DNA from: Peptoniphilus lacydonensis | GTDB taxonomy: Bacteria > Bacillota > Clostridia > Tissierellales > Peptoniphilaceae | Reading direction: 5' to 3' | Length of the DNA stretch: 64,000 bases | Assembly (NCBI RefSeq): GCF_900106515.1 | Contig: NZ_FNWF01000002.1 | Span: 92,001 to 156,000, forward strand | Shown here: piece after piece, positions 45,367 through 58,074 of the stretch | Numbering within the stretch: position 1 is the first letter of the stretch | Layout of the letters: each line of letters starts with the position of its first letter | The notes under the pieces: model-generated | Told to the model about the DNA's origin: nothing | Seen by the model: only the letters and a program-made list of their open reading frames with translations | The model's database searches: none | Made by a program: the position numbers and the translations under genes

Positions 45367-45382
45367 CTTTTATTCAACTTTT

Positions 45383-48300
45383 TTATTTAATTTTATGGAA
45401 ATCTGAAATTATTTTTGCAAGCTCTGCCCTCGTAATACTTTTTTTAGGTTTTAGCGTTAAGTCTTCGTAGCCTGTAACTAAGTTATTTTTTACAGCCATA
45501 CTAAAGGCATCTTTTGCATAATCGGATATTTCTTCTGAATCTTTAAACTTTTTCAAATCTTCATTTTGTTCTAGATTCGTATTTTTATATAAACTATATC
45601 TATAAATTAAAGTTACCAATTCTTCTCTCTTTAAATTTTCATCTGGCCCAAATTTATTTTCTGTGATGCCCTTTACAATATTATTTTCATAGGCCCATTT
45701 CAAAGCATTAATATAATAAGCATTCTCATCGATATCATCAAAAGGTAGATCTATATTCTTTGAATTTTCTCCAGATAATCTGTACAATACCTCGACTATC
45801 ATAACTCTTTTTACATTATCTTCAGGACCAAATTCGTTTTTTGAAGTCCCTACCATCAATTCATTTTTATAAACATAATCTACATAATTTGAAAACCAAT
45901 CTGATTTTTTTACATCCCTAAAATTAGGATTTGATTTTTTAACTTCATTTTTACTTTCTTGTAAAATCGATTTTTCTTCTGATTTTGTATTAGTATTTAC
46001 ATAGTAAACCTTACTCTTAGATCTGTGTTTTTTGATGCTATGAGTGCTTGATGAACTATTACTGTTAGAACTTTTTTCAATCTTATCATCTGTATTATTT
46101 TCTTCACTTGATTTTTCATAAGGCTTTTCGTTTGGTTTTTCTTTAGGATTTTCATTTGGTCTTCCTTCAGGATTTTTATCTTGATTTTCATTAGAATCTT
46201 TCTTATTTAAATATTCAATATCATCTCTATTTCTAATTCTTATTCTATTCCCTTCTGGATCTATAGAAGATAAACCAGTAGTTTCTATTTCCTCTCCAAT
46301 TTTATAATTAGGCATAGACTTATCTTCTGATTTGAATCTTCCTATATAACCATCGATAAATACTCTAATATCGCCACTTCCATCATTTATAATTATTGAT
46401 TTTATTAAATCATTTTCTGTATCTATTTTCTTAATAATTCCATTAACTTTTACAAGAAAACCTAAATTTTTAGGAACATCACCAGTATTTATTTTTTTAG
46501 GATTTATCTTTTCTATATTTTCATCAATAACTTCAATACTTGAAATATCAATTTGATGTTCTCCTTGATAAGATGAAGTATATCCTTTTATTCTAACTTT
46601 TTGACCTTCCTCATACTTTCCAGAAATTGGGAATATATTAATACCTCCTGACTCATCTTCTACATAAGCTGAGTCAAAAAAGGCTGTGTTTTTATCAAAC
46701 CCACTAGCATTTGATGTCAATCTTCCTTCAATCATAACTTGTTTATTTTCATCTAATTTGAAAACTTCTTCAATTTTATTAGTCTTCATATCCTTAGGAT
46801 ATACATTTACTTTTATAGATTTAGTATAAGGTTCATCTTCTCCCTCTAAGAATACCTTCATTTCTAATTCGTATATCCCCTCTTCTCTAAATATAATCTC
46901 TTCGTCAATATTATTTTTACCAGCATTTAATGTTTTATTCATACTAACTTCTTTAATTACATTTCCACTTGATTTATTTATATATTGAATTTTAGAAATT
47001 TTCTTTCCTTCTTCACTATTAAATACAGTATTAATATGTGTAGCTTTGCCAACTTCTTCAATCTCTGTATCTTTATTTATTGAGTCAATTCCAGTATTTT
47101 TAATCTCTCCTGTCCACACTGGAGATGTCACTGCAATATCCCCATCTTTTTCAGTTAACTTAAGATAATAATAAGTTCCGCTATTATTAACTGTTACTTC
47201 ATCATTAATTGAATTTGAATTATTCTCTTTGGAGTAAACTACATTTCCTCCGTTTGAAACAATCTCAATTTTTGAAATTATATCATCTTCATCTGGATCA
47301 TGTGCTTCTATCCTAACTTTTAAATTATTAGTTGGTTCAATCTTTGACCCCATAATATTTTCGTTCACATAATAATCTATTCTAAGATTATTATCTTCAG
47401 TGGAATACCATCTATTATTTTTCACTGCATCAAGTATTTCATCATAAGTTAAACTTCTAGCTATGGCAACATTTCTTGCAGTATTTGCGTTCCCCCATTT
47501 ACCTTTGTGATTATCCTGATTGTTCGAAGGAGATAGTTTCCATCCTTTATCAAGTGCTTTAGTATATTCATTTATGGATCTAAAATATCCATTGGATCCA
47601 ATTTGACCTTCCCCATTTCCAACTTCGACAAGTTTAATATTTTCGTTGTATTTTTCATCAAAATGTCCAAAGTCATCAAAAGTTCCAAAAATACTTCCTG
47701 GATGATTAAATTGTGAGAAAGTATTTTCATCTAAACTTGCCAATAAATCATAATATTTCAAAAGTCCCTTAGAATTTTGTTTGTCATTATATTCTGGATC
47801 ATTTCTTGATATAAATCCTGTCGTATTATAAGTATTGATATGTCCATAATTTGCACCAGTTTTTGTCCAAGTCATCTCATAACCATAAATTGGCAAGAAA
47901 TCATCTGTTTTATAACTTTGTATAATATTTTTATAATTTTTCCATTTTGATTTTATTCCTGAATTTTCATCATCAATTCTTCCTAAATTATCTTCTGTAT
48001 CAAAATAATTTGAATGATCTGTAATTGCAAAGAAATCAATTTGTTCTGCATTTTTAGCATATTCTACTGCTTCTTCTGGAGTGCCAGCTCCATCTGAATA
48101 ATTTGTATGAGAGTGAAGTTGTCCATAATAATGTTTGAATTCTGAACTTCCTACATAAAAAGACCATTTAAATTCTTCTGAAAGTACCCCATCTGACCTT
48201 TTAATAGTGATTATTGGAGAAATCTTACCATCTTTTAAATTTTTTTTAGGAGTGAACGTAGCAGTTGATCCATCTACTTCCATATTTTCCTTTTCGCCAT

Positions 48301-50611
48301 TAATTTCTATTGTTACTTCTGGATTTTCTCCTTGATTAAATAGATTAGCCTTAATGACAGGTCTTTTATTTTCTTTAGTTTCAAATCCTGATTTTGGCTC
48401 AACACTTTCTACGAAAGGTTTATCATCTACTTTTATTTCTATTGGAAAATCTAATTTTTTACTTTCACCATACACAAAAGGATTTTCATAATAGCCATCT
48501 GATACATTGTCTGATCCATCAATTGCTTTAATATTTAACTTTAAAGTTCCCTTGGAATTTATAAAACTTGCAGGGATTTTACCTTCCCATCTTCCCTTTT
48601 CTAGTTTTTCAGTTAATTGAACTTGTCCCTTTGTTCCATTTAATTCATAGTTACATAATACATTTTTTATGGTAGTATTTTCCTCAATATTTACTGCAAA
48701 ATTGTAGTCTTTATTTAAAATTGCATCTTGAAATTGATTAACTACAACAAATGGAGCTAATGTATCATTTTTCAAAATATAACTTTTTTTAGAATTAATT
48801 GAAATTTGATAATTTTCATAATGTTTGTTCCCAATCGCTATTATATCAACTTTATCACCAGCATTTGATCCAATAGGATATTCAGGGGCTCTATATGAAG
48901 AAATTTTATTTCCATCCTCAGATTCAAAAGAAATTGCACCTTTTCCTCCATCGTATTCTGGTAATATTAAATCATTAATTCTAATAAGTTCATTGACATA
49001 TTTATTCCCATTAATATTGAATTCTTTAGCTGTTATTATTTGTGGATCTGGTGCATCAGTTTCTCCCACTATTTTCATATTTTCTATATTACTCATTTCA
49101 GGTAGTCCATAGAAATTTGTTACTTTTCCTTCTGCAACAACAATATCTCCAGGTTTAGTTTCAATTGGAGGGCCAAATATTTGATATCCAACTACTTCCC
49201 CATTTACAATATCTTGGATAATTAAATTATTGCCTCCTCCATACCAACCTGCTACCACTCCAATAACAGTAGTATTTTCTCCTTCATTCATGTTTAAAAC
49301 TTCTGGTATTAATTTTGCATTATTTTCTTTTATTAAATTATCATCTATAATATCAGAATTATAAATCTTTTCTTCTTGGTGACCATTTTTTAAAATTTTT
49401 ATATCATCACTATTTATTATAATTAATTGTTCTTTTTTAAACATTGAAGCTGTTGCTTTGATATCAATTGTATCATTTGGTGCTAATTCATTAGGTCTAT
49501 TTAAACTATTTTTATCAAACACAACAATGCTTTTTCCATCTTGTGAAATCGGTATATTCCAATCACTTGCTTTATAATCTAAAACTTTAGCACTCTTTAT
49601 TAGAATTTTTCTAGATTCATATTTATCAAAATTATTTAAAAGTTCCTCAATAGTAACTTCTGCTGGCTCTATAATATTATTACTTGATAATACTTTTACT
49701 TTGGGGTTTTGTATTTGTTTAAGTCCATTAAATTCACCACGAACTCCAGAAACTTCTACTTCATCATAAAGTTTAGCTCCATTTAAACTTTCTTGAGGAT
49801 AAATGGCAATTCCTCTATCTGAATCTTCTATAAAAACAGAATTACTATCAATTGCAGTAATTATGCCCTTAGTCGTAACTTCTTCATTAACATCTTTTTC
49901 TCTAACTTCTTCTATAGTTAATAAATTTGTGTCTTTTTCTAAATCAGTTTTTGAGTCATTTGGACTTACTCGCTCTTCTAAATTTTTAGGAATTGTTGTC
50001 TCTTTAGAAATGTCAGCTTTATCACTATCATAATTAGTCCATCTAATATTATCAATTGTAACTTATGCACTAGATGTATTAGGGTTTATTCTTTTAATCT
50101 CAACTGTAACAGGTCCTTTTTTATTTACATCTGCAAAAAGATTTACTACATCGCTATTTTCCTCACCAGAATTAGGAACTTCAATTTGTGAAGAAAGTTC
50201 TCCATCAATATATAAACCATAATTCCTTTTAGTTTTTCCTTTGTATGCTTTTCTAAGATCAACTTTTATTCTTCCAATTCCCTTTGGAAAAGTAGCCTTA
50301 ATAAAAGAATTGTCTTCTTCTTTACTTCTTAAAATCACACCTCTTTAATCAATTTGATAAGTATCTTGATCTCTTGATCCATTTGTTTCCCAATGAATAT
50401 CATTCACACCAGTAAAATTATAACTAGTATATTTAATTCCACTTCCAGGAAAATTATCAAAAGTTTCAATATTATCCCATTTTTCACTTTCCTCTTGTGA
50501 CATTAATGTCAAAAAAGGTTCTTCCATTGCAAATGTAGGTGTCAATACGCTTGTAATTAATAAAAAAATCCCTAGCAAAAATGCAATACTCTTGTTAATC
50601 TTTTCTTTCAT
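45383..50611 (-). pseudogene. SLH-anchored surface metallohydrolase gene interrupted by two in-frame TAA stops
   Basis: One frame of 1,743 codons is open from ATG 50611 (GGAGG upstream) to the TAA at 45383, except for TAA at 50345-50347 (codon 89) and TAA at 50063-50065 (codon 183). Domains in order: signal peptide ending near TPTFA; an N-terminal beta domain found in bacterial extracellular nucleases; OB-fold YhcR-like modules (GVVAGWYGGGNN); a PHP/CehA-type metallohydrolase (QLHSHTNYSDG, ITDHSNYFD); another OB fold; a low-complexity linker; and three C-terminal SLH repeats. No frameshift is present. The second stop lies in SSA-stop-VTIDN, where relatives have Q, so CAA to TAA is likely. The first good start downstream is GTG 49522, without a signal peptide. 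A recent loss, or a base-call error. Confidence 0.75.
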
Positions 50612-50713
50612 TATTAATCCTCCATTATTATTTTTATTCATATCTTCATTCATTATAAATTACAATTATAGAAATTTTGTAAACAAAACGACTATAATTG
50701 GTAAACTTTAAAT

Positions 50714-50736
50714 AAAAAAAGAACCCCTACGGGTTC
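50714..50736 (-). terminator. Terminator of the yajC-scf region (after scfB)
   Basis: GC-rich stem GAACCC (50721-50726)/GGGTTC (50731-50736), 4-base loop, followed on the minus strand by seven T. It ends transcription 15 bases after the scfB stop. Confidence 0.88.
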
Positions 50737-50750
50737 AAAGTAATGATAAA

Positions 50751-52103
50751 TTATTCTTCATTTGCTAATACTGATATTGCACATTCAATTCTCTTTTTTT
50801 CCATTTCACAACCAACTTTATAAGGCTTATTCAAATCATTATTGCTATAATATGCATTTGCATGACATCCACCTGAGCAATAATATCTTGCCCAACAGCT
50901 TGGACAACTTTCATTTGTATACACATTTGAATTTTTAAAAGTATTTCTGAGCTCTGTATTTAAAATTCCATCATCTACATTTCCAAGCAAAAATTCTTCT
51001 TCGCCTACAAATTGATGGCAAGGATAAATCTCTCCTTGAGGAGTTATTGCCACATATTCTGATCCAGCTCCACATCCAACAGTTCTCTTTACAATACAAG
51101 GACCTTGTGATAAATCAATTATAAAGTGGAAGAAAGAAAAATCTTTATCTTTTTTTCTAATCTCGATATAATCTTTACTCATTTTTTCATACTCATCTAA
51201 AATTCTATCGAGGTGTTCTTCTCTTATTGCATAACTTTCTTTTTCATCAGTGACAACAGGTTCAATGGAAGTCTTTTTAAATCCATTTTCATAAAAATCT
51301 CTTAAATCTTTAGAAAAATCTAAATTTTCATTAGTAAATGTTCCTCTGATAAAGTAATCTTTATCTCCTCTTTTTTCAATTAATTCCTTAAATTTTGGGA
51401 CAATTACATTGTAAGAACCTTTTTTATTTATAGTTGGACGCATTTCATCATTAACTTCTTTTCTTCCGTCAATAGAAAGAACCACATTGTCCATATTCTC
51501 ATTAATAAAATTTTCTATTTCTTCATCTAAAAGCATTCCATTAGTTGTAATTGTAAATCTAAAATGTTTGTTGTATTTTTTTTCTTCTTCTCTACCATAC
51601 TCAACAAGTTTTTTAACTAAATCAAAATTCATAAGTGGCTCTCCACCAAAAAAATCCACTTCTAAGTTTTTTCTATTCCCAGAATTTTTAAGAAGGAAAT
51701 CTAATGCTTTCTTTCCTGTTTCAAAAGACATCAAACTTCTATCTCCTTTAAAATCACCTTGAGAAGCAAAACAATACTTACACCTTAAATTACAATCATG
51801 AGCAACGTGAAGGCAAAGTGCCTTGACAACATTTTGGGGATTATACTTTGGAAGTTTAAAATGCTCATCTTCTGAAAACAAAAGACCTTCCTTAGTTAAG
51901 TAATCTATTTCTTCATAAGCTTCTACTACATCTTCTTTATTATATAGTTTTGAAAATTTATTTATGATTTCATCTTTACGTAAATTTTTATAATCATCTA
52001 TCATATCATATACAATCTTTTCTACTACATGAACTGAACCACTTGCAATATCAAGAACTATATATTTATCATTTAAATAAAATTTGTGAATTCTTTCTAC
52101 CAT
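50751..52103 (-). CDS. scfB: SCIFF peptide maturase, radical SAM/SPASM thioether-forming enzyme
   Basis: 450 residues. N-terminal peptide-binding RRE-like region (about 1-90), radical-SAM core with CNLRCKYC near 104 (C-x3-C-x2-C), FFGGEP near 150, and a C-terminal SPASM domain with GCGAGSEYVAITPQGEIYPC and CPSCWARYYCSGGCHAN. The enzyme forms thioether bonds from cysteines to alpha-carbons in the SCIFF peptide encoded just upstream. Start ATG after GAGGGTGAAGAG. A terminator-like hairpin separates it from scfA, so it is probably made at lower level than its substrate. The final role of mature SCIFF is not known. Confidence 0.95.
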   Translation of the reverse strand: MVERIHKFYLNDKYIVLDIASGSVHVVEKIVYDMIDDYKNLRKDEIINKFSKLYNKEDVVEAYEEIDYLTKEGLLFSEDEHFKLPKYNPQNVVKALCLHVAHDCNLRCKYCFASQGDFKGDRSLMSFETGKKALDFLLKNSGNRKNLEVDFFGGEPLMNFDLVKKLVEYGREEEKKYNKHFRFTITTNGMLLDEEIENFINENMDNVVLSIDGRKEVNDEMRPTINKKGSYNVIVPKFKELIEKRGDKDYFIRGTFTNENLDFSKDLRDFYENGFKKTSIEPVVTDEKESYAIREEHLDRILDEYEKMSKDYIEIRKKDKDFSFFHFIIDLSQGPCIVKRTVGCGAGSEYVAITPQGEIYPCHQFVGEEEFLLGNVDDGILNTELRNTFKNSNVYTNESCPSCWARYYCSGGCHANAYYSNNDLNKPYKVGCEMEKKRIECAISVLANEE

Positions 52104-52135
52104 CTCTTCACCCTCTGCACTTTTTAAATAAAATA

Positions 52136-52155
52136 AAGCAAGGTTTCCCTTGCTT
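52136..52155 (-). terminator. Terminator/attenuator between scfA and scfB
   Basis: Minus-strand AAGCAAGG/CCTTGCTT 8-bp stem (52148-52155 with 52136-52143) closed by a GAAA tetraloop, then a T-rich tail TATTTTATTT. The left arm covers two bases of the scfA stop codon (52154-52156). Confidence 0.8.
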
Positions 52156-52300
52156 AGTTTTCAGAATTTTCGCACTTTTGATTTCCAACTGTGCAACTAG
52201 TTTTACAAGCTGATTGACAAGATGTTTGACATTCTCCACATCCGCCTTTTTCATAAGTTTTCTTTAAATTTTTATTAGTAAGTGTTTTTATATGTTTCAT
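52154..52300 (-). CDS. scfA: SCIFF precursor peptide (six cysteines in forty-five residues)
   Basis: A 48-residue ribosomal peptide, easily missed because of its size. It opens MKHIKTLTN and has a lysine-rich leader. Six cysteines follow at positions 21, 24, 28, 32, 36 and 43, in CGECQTSCQSACKTSC and then QKC. This is the SCIFF family pattern, substrate of the adjacent radical-SAM maturase. ATG after AGGAGAATTT, 8 bases after the yajC stop. It is nearly universal in Clostridia, which supports the placement of this genome. Confidence 0.95.
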   Translation of the reverse strand: MKHIKTLTNKNLKKTYEKGGCGECQTSCQSACKTSCTVGNQKCENSEN

Positions 52301-52308
52301 AAATTCTC

Positions 52309-52608
52309 CTATTCTTCTTCACTATCTTTAAGTTCTTTATTATTTTTGTAAGTACCGTTAATTCCCCACTTCATTATTTCAATTTTAGTATTGTCAGTTG
52401 AAGTTTCAATAACTAAGTAATCTTCTTTTACAAGAACAATCTTTCCAATTATTCCACCTATTGTTATTACTTTATCTCCCACTTTTAAATTTTCACGCAT
52501 AGCGCTAACTTCATTTGCTTTTTTCTTTTGTGGTCTAATTAAGAAAAAGTAAAATATAACAAACATAATAATTAGAGGAATAAGATTTACCATTGCATTT
52601 TGATTCAT
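52309..52608 (-). CDS. yajC: Preprotein translocase subunit YajC
   Basis: 99 residues from ATG 52608, chosen for its AGGAGG with 6-base spacing; an in-frame start 21 codons upstream has no site. One membrane helix (about 8-25, LIPLIIMFVIFYFFLIRPQ) followed by the conserved QKKKANEVSAMRENLKVGDKV and GGIIGKI. Accessory protein of the SecDF-YajC complex. Position tgt-yajC-scfA is the conserved clostridial order. Confidence 0.93.
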   Translation of the reverse strand: MNQNAMVNLIPLIIMFVIFYFFLIRPQKKKANEVSAMRENLKVGDKVITIGGIIGKIVLVKEDYLVIETSTDNTKIEIMKWGINGTYKNNKELKDSEEE

Positions 52609-52677
52609 TGATAACCTCCTTTTTATATCATCATTTATAATTATATTATACATATAATTTAAAAACTTCACAAGAAA

Positions 52678-54815
<2,138 letters not shown>

Positions 54816-54827
54816 TTTGTCCTTCTA

Positions 54828-55949
54828 TCAATTTAATTTTTCAATATTTGTTCCTGGAAAATAAAAATCAATGATTTTTTTGTAATCTTGTCCTTTTTTT
54901 GCCATTTCAACTGCACCATATTGACTCATTCCAACACCATGTCCATATCCATTGCCAGAAACAAGCACTTTATTTCCATCAACCTTTATATCAAAAAGTG
55001 TGGATTTTATAATAGTATTCCCAATTTTTTTTCTAAAATCATTTGCTTTTAATTTCACATCACCTTGAGAAGTATTAAAGATAATATTGTCTACTCTTTT
55101 TGAATCTTTAAAACTCTCCACATTAACGCTATTTATACCAGATATTCCAAGTTTTTCAAAATCCTTATCCTTTAATTCATATTTCCATGGATGAGTTGAA
55201 TATGGATCTTCATGTGTTATTAAATAAGGAACAGAATTTCCGCCCCAAGCTTCATCCGATGCCACAGTAAAACCTCCAGAAGATGCACAAAAAATAGTTT
55301 CAGCAACCTTTCCATTATATTTTATAACTTCATTTAAAGTAGAATCCACTGCTTTATTTGTTTTTTCATCTTCTACATCTTTTCCAAAGTAAACTTGTGA
55401 ACTTGTTGTATCGTCTAAATTGTATCCTTTTTTAATAAATTTATTGTAATTATTTATTGCAAAAGATCTTGAGCAAAGGGCTTGTGCTTTTAAAGATTCC
55501 ATTGGAAACTCTGGGCTCATTTCTTTTGGCAAAACTCCCTTTAAGTAATCATCCATATTCACATTATTTATAATGTCTAATTTCCCATTATTTATTCTAA
55601 AGCTAATAGACCCCCTATAACTTCTTTTTATCTTATCAATATAAATTGGTGATTCTGAATTTATCAAGAAAGCTCCATCTTGAGGAAATTTTTTTATTTC
55701 AAAATTTTTTCCTTCTACATTAATATCCTTGCCATCAAATAAAATAGTTATTTCTTTATTCTTTGTATCATTTACTATTTGGTCATCAGAAGTTATAATT
55801 TTTAAATCAATTAAAGACTTTAACTTCACTTCTTCCTTTGCTTTAACAGAATTTCCTATCTTTATATCTAGTTTGTCATAATTTTCTTTTGCGAAAATAT
55901 TTAATGGCAATAGTATTAAAAAAATAGTCAAAAATAAAAATTTTTTCAT
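54828..55949 (-). CDS. SpoIID/LytB domain protein, secreted
   Basis: 373 residues with a cleavable signal peptide (about 1-20). The SpoIID domain occupies the C-terminal 250 residues: YLKGVLPKEMSPEFPMESLKAQA near 130 (given in part), CASSGGFT near 225, and GYGHGVGMSQYGA near 335. SpoIID cuts glycan strands lacking stem peptides. Because no sporulation genes appear here and these cocci are not known to sporulate, this copy probably works in vegetative wall remodelling or division, which is inference. It lies between ruvB and queA, a common clostridial order. Confidence 0.9.
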   Translation of the reverse strand: MKKFLFLTIFLILLPLNIFAKENYDKLDIKIGNSVKAKEEVKLKSLIDLKIITSDDQIVNDTKNKEITILFDGKDINVEGKNFEIKKFPQDGAFLINSESPIYIDKIKRSYRGSISFRINNGKLDIINNVNMDDYLKGVLPKEMSPEFPMESLKAQALCSRSFAINNYNKFIKKGYNLDDTTSSQVYFGKDVEDEKTNKAVDSTLNEVIKYNGKVAETIFCASSGGFTVASDEAWGGNSVPYLITHEDPYSTHPWKYELKDKDFEKLGISGINSVNVESFKDSKRVDNIIFNTSQGDVKLKANDFRKKIGNTIIKSTLFDIKVDGNKVLVSGNGYGHGVGMSQYGAVEMAKKGQDYKKIIDFYFPGTNIEKLN

Positions 55950-55950
55950 A

Positions 55951-56952
55951 TCAATCTCCTTTATACTCTATACCGAAATGGTCATAAGCTCTTCTAGTGG
56001 CTATTCTCCCTCTTGGGGTTCTCGTTATAAAACCTATTTGCATTAAATAAGGCTCATATACATCTTCAACAGTAACCTTATCTTCTCCTATTGCCGCAGA
56101 AATAGTATCTATTCCTACTGGTCTTCCATCAAACTTTTCAATCATAGTCAAAATTATCCTTCTGTCTATATTATCAAGACCAAATTTATCAATCTCAAGA
56201 AGATTAAGACCTTTAATTGCTACTTTTGTAGTTATAACTCCATTTTCTTTTACTTCTGCATAATCTCTTACTCTTTTTAAAAGTCTATTTGCAATTCTTG
56301 GAGTTCCTCGAGATCTTTTTGCTATTTCTCTTGCTCCCTTACTTTCAATAGGTATATTTAAAATATTAGCAGACCTCATAATTATTTCCACTAAAGATTT
56401 CTCATCATAAAGATCTAATTTTAACATTACACCAAATCTATCTCGAAGAGGAGAAGTTAGCATTCCAGCTCTAGTAGTTGCACCAATTAATGTAAAAGGT
56501 GCGAGATCTAGTCTTATTGATCTTGCAGAGGGGCCTTTACCTATTATTATATCTAGTGCATGGTCTTCCATAGCTGGATATAATATTTCTTCTACAGACT
56601 TGTTGAGTCTATGAATTTCATCTATAAATAGAACATCGTCATTATTAAGATTTGTGAGAATACTAGCCAAATCTCCTTGTTTTTCTATTGCAGGTCCTGA
56701 AGTAACTTTAAGATTAACTCCCATTTCATTTGCAATAATTCCAGCAAGAGTAGTTTTACCAAGTCCTGGTGGACCACTTAATAATGTATGATCAAGTGGT
56801 TCCATTCTATTTTTTGCAGCTTCAATAAAAATTTTTAAATTGTCAACTACTTTTTCTTGACCAATATATTCATCTAGCCATTTTGGCCTTAAACTAATTT
56901 CTTTGGTATCGCCATCAATAAAGTCAGGCTCAACTAGTCTATTTTTATCCAT
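55951..56952 (-). CDS. ruvB: Holliday junction helicase motor RuvB
   Basis: AAA+ motor that drives branch migration with RuvA. 333 residues. [15 protein letters not shown] near 22, Walker [11 protein letters not shown] near 59-68, Walker [10 protein letters not shown], sensor GATTRAG near 155, DRFGV and the C-terminal winged helix ending [19 protein letters not shown] after GGGTTGATATT. Adjacent to ruvA in the ruvC-ruvA-ruvB cluster. Confidence 0.98.
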   Translation of the reverse strand: MDKNRLVEPDFIDGDTKEISLRPKWLDEYIGQEKVVDNLKIFIEAAKNRMEPLDHTLLSGPPGLGKTTLAGIIANEMGVNLKVTSGPAIEKQGDLASILTNLNNDDVLFIDEIHRLNKSVEEILYPAMEDHALDIIIGKGPSARSIRLDLAPFTLIGATTRAGMLTSPLRDRFGVMLKLDLYDEKSLVEIIMRSANILNIPIESKGAREIAKRSRGTPRIANRLLKRVRDYAEVKENGVITTKVAIKGLNLLEIDKFGLDNIDRRIILTMIEKFDGRPVGIDTISAAIGEDKVTVEDVYEPYLMQIGFITRTPRGRIATRRAYDHFGIEYKGD

Positions 56953-56956
56953 AATA

Positions 56957-57541
56957 TCAACCCATCAATTTTAATGCTTCTTTAATTCTTTCAGATATAT
57001 CAAGAGAAGCATCTACTTTTTCTAATGATTTTTTTGCATCATATACATTATAACCCAATGAAATAAGTGCCTCAACAGCTGGATCCTCATTTTTTTCAAA
57101 AATTAAAGACTCATCTTTTTCACATTTGAAACTCAAATCTAACTTTTCAACTTTATCCTTTAATTCCACAATAATTCTTTGTGCAGTTTTTTTTCCCACT
57201 CCTGGCAACTTAGTCAAAGACTTTTCATCTTTTGATAAAATATATTTTGCAATATTATCTACATAGTCCCCGTCTAAAATTCCCATAGCAAGTTTTGGTC
57301 CAATTCCCGAAACAGTTGTTAGAAGATCAAAAAATTTTCTAGTTTCACTATCTTTAAAACCATATAAAGTAGCTCCATCTTCTCTAAGAATAAACCTTAT
57401 ATTAATAAAAACTTCTTCATTGTCATAAAAAGTATGAAGTTCTCGAGATATCATATTTACAATATATCCAATTTTATTTGATTCTAAGACTAAATATCCA
57501 TCCTCAATAGAATGAACACTGCCTCTTAAAAATTCAATCAT
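56957..57541 (-). CDS. ruvA: Holliday junction DNA-binding protein RuvA
   Basis: 194 residues: an N-terminal OB fold (MIEFLRGSV to about 62), two helix-hairpin-helix motifs ([14 protein letters not shown] near 75 and [16 protein letters not shown] near 110), and a C-terminal RuvB-binding domain (from about 150). Start ATG overlaps the ruvC stop in TAATG. Confidence 0.97.
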   Translation of the reverse strand: MIEFLRGSVHSIEDGYLVLESNKIGYIVNMISRELHTFYDNEEVFINIRFILREDGATLYGFKDSETRKFFDLLTTVSGIGPKLAMGILDGDYVDNIAKYILSKDEKSLTKLPGVGKKTAQRIIVELKDKVEKLDLSFKCEKDESLIFEKNEDPAVEALISLGYNVYDAKKSLEKVDASLDISERIKEALKLMG

Positions 57542-58035
57542 TATACCATCCTAAAACTTTCTTTAAATTTTATAGAACTTCCATGTGTTATTGCTACAGC
57601 TAGAGCATCTGCAACATCATCTGGTTTAGGAACTTTATTTAAGTTTAAAATAATTTTAACCATATCTTGAATTTGCGATTTTGTTGCTCTTCCATATCCT
57701 ACTAAGGCTTGCTTCACTTGAAGAGGAGTATATTCATATAAATTTGCTCCGCTTTTTTTTGCTGCTAAAACTTCTACACCTCGAGCTTGTGCGACTGTTA
57801 TGGCAGTTTTAACATTTTTATTAAAAAATAATTCTTCAAAGGCAATATCTTCTGGTTTATATTGATTTATCAAATCATTCATTTCTTGATAAATCAAATC
57901 CAATCTATCTGGTAAAGGTATCTTTGCCTTAGTAGTTATAGCACCATAATCTAGAACCTTATAAGAATTCCCAAAAAGTTCTACAAAGCCATATCCAACA
58001 ATTGCAATTCCTGGATCAACTCCCATTATTATCAA
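57541..58035 (-). CDS. ruvC: Holliday junction resolvase RuvC
   Basis: 164 residues. Catalytic acidic residues are in [12 protein letters not shown] (first Asp), FEELFFNKN (Glu near 68), and [12 protein letters not shown] (near 140). TTG start at 58035 with GTGGTGG 4 bases upstream; ATG at 58026 is also possible. First of ruvC-ruvA-ruvB. Nicks four-way junctions in the RuvABC resolvasome. Confidence 0.95.
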   Translation of the reverse strand: MIIMGVDPGIAIVGYGFVELFGNSYKVLDYGAITTKAKIPLPDRLDLIYQEMNDLINQYKPEDIAFEELFFNKNVKTAITVAQARGVEVLAAKKSGANLYEYTPLQVKQALVGYGRATKSQIQDMVKIILNLNKVPKPDDVADALAVAITHGSSIKFKESFRMV

Positions 58036-58049
58036 ATTACCACCACTTT

Positions 58050-58074
58050 AAAAAGGATAGCACAAAACTATCCT
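58050..58074 (-). terminator. Terminator between the unknown gene and ruvC
   Basis: 7-bp stem AGGATAG (58054-58060)/CTATCCT (58068-58074), 7-base loop, then five T on the minus strand. The stem begins at the last base of the stop codon of the gene ending at 58074. Confidence 0.82.

Noticed and set aside
45383-50611. Stop-codon recoding or selenocysteine in the surface-protein gene
   Set aside because: Both internal stops are TAA, not TGA, and TAA is an ordinary terminator for many genes here; no recoding element is visible. Mutation or base-call error is simpler.
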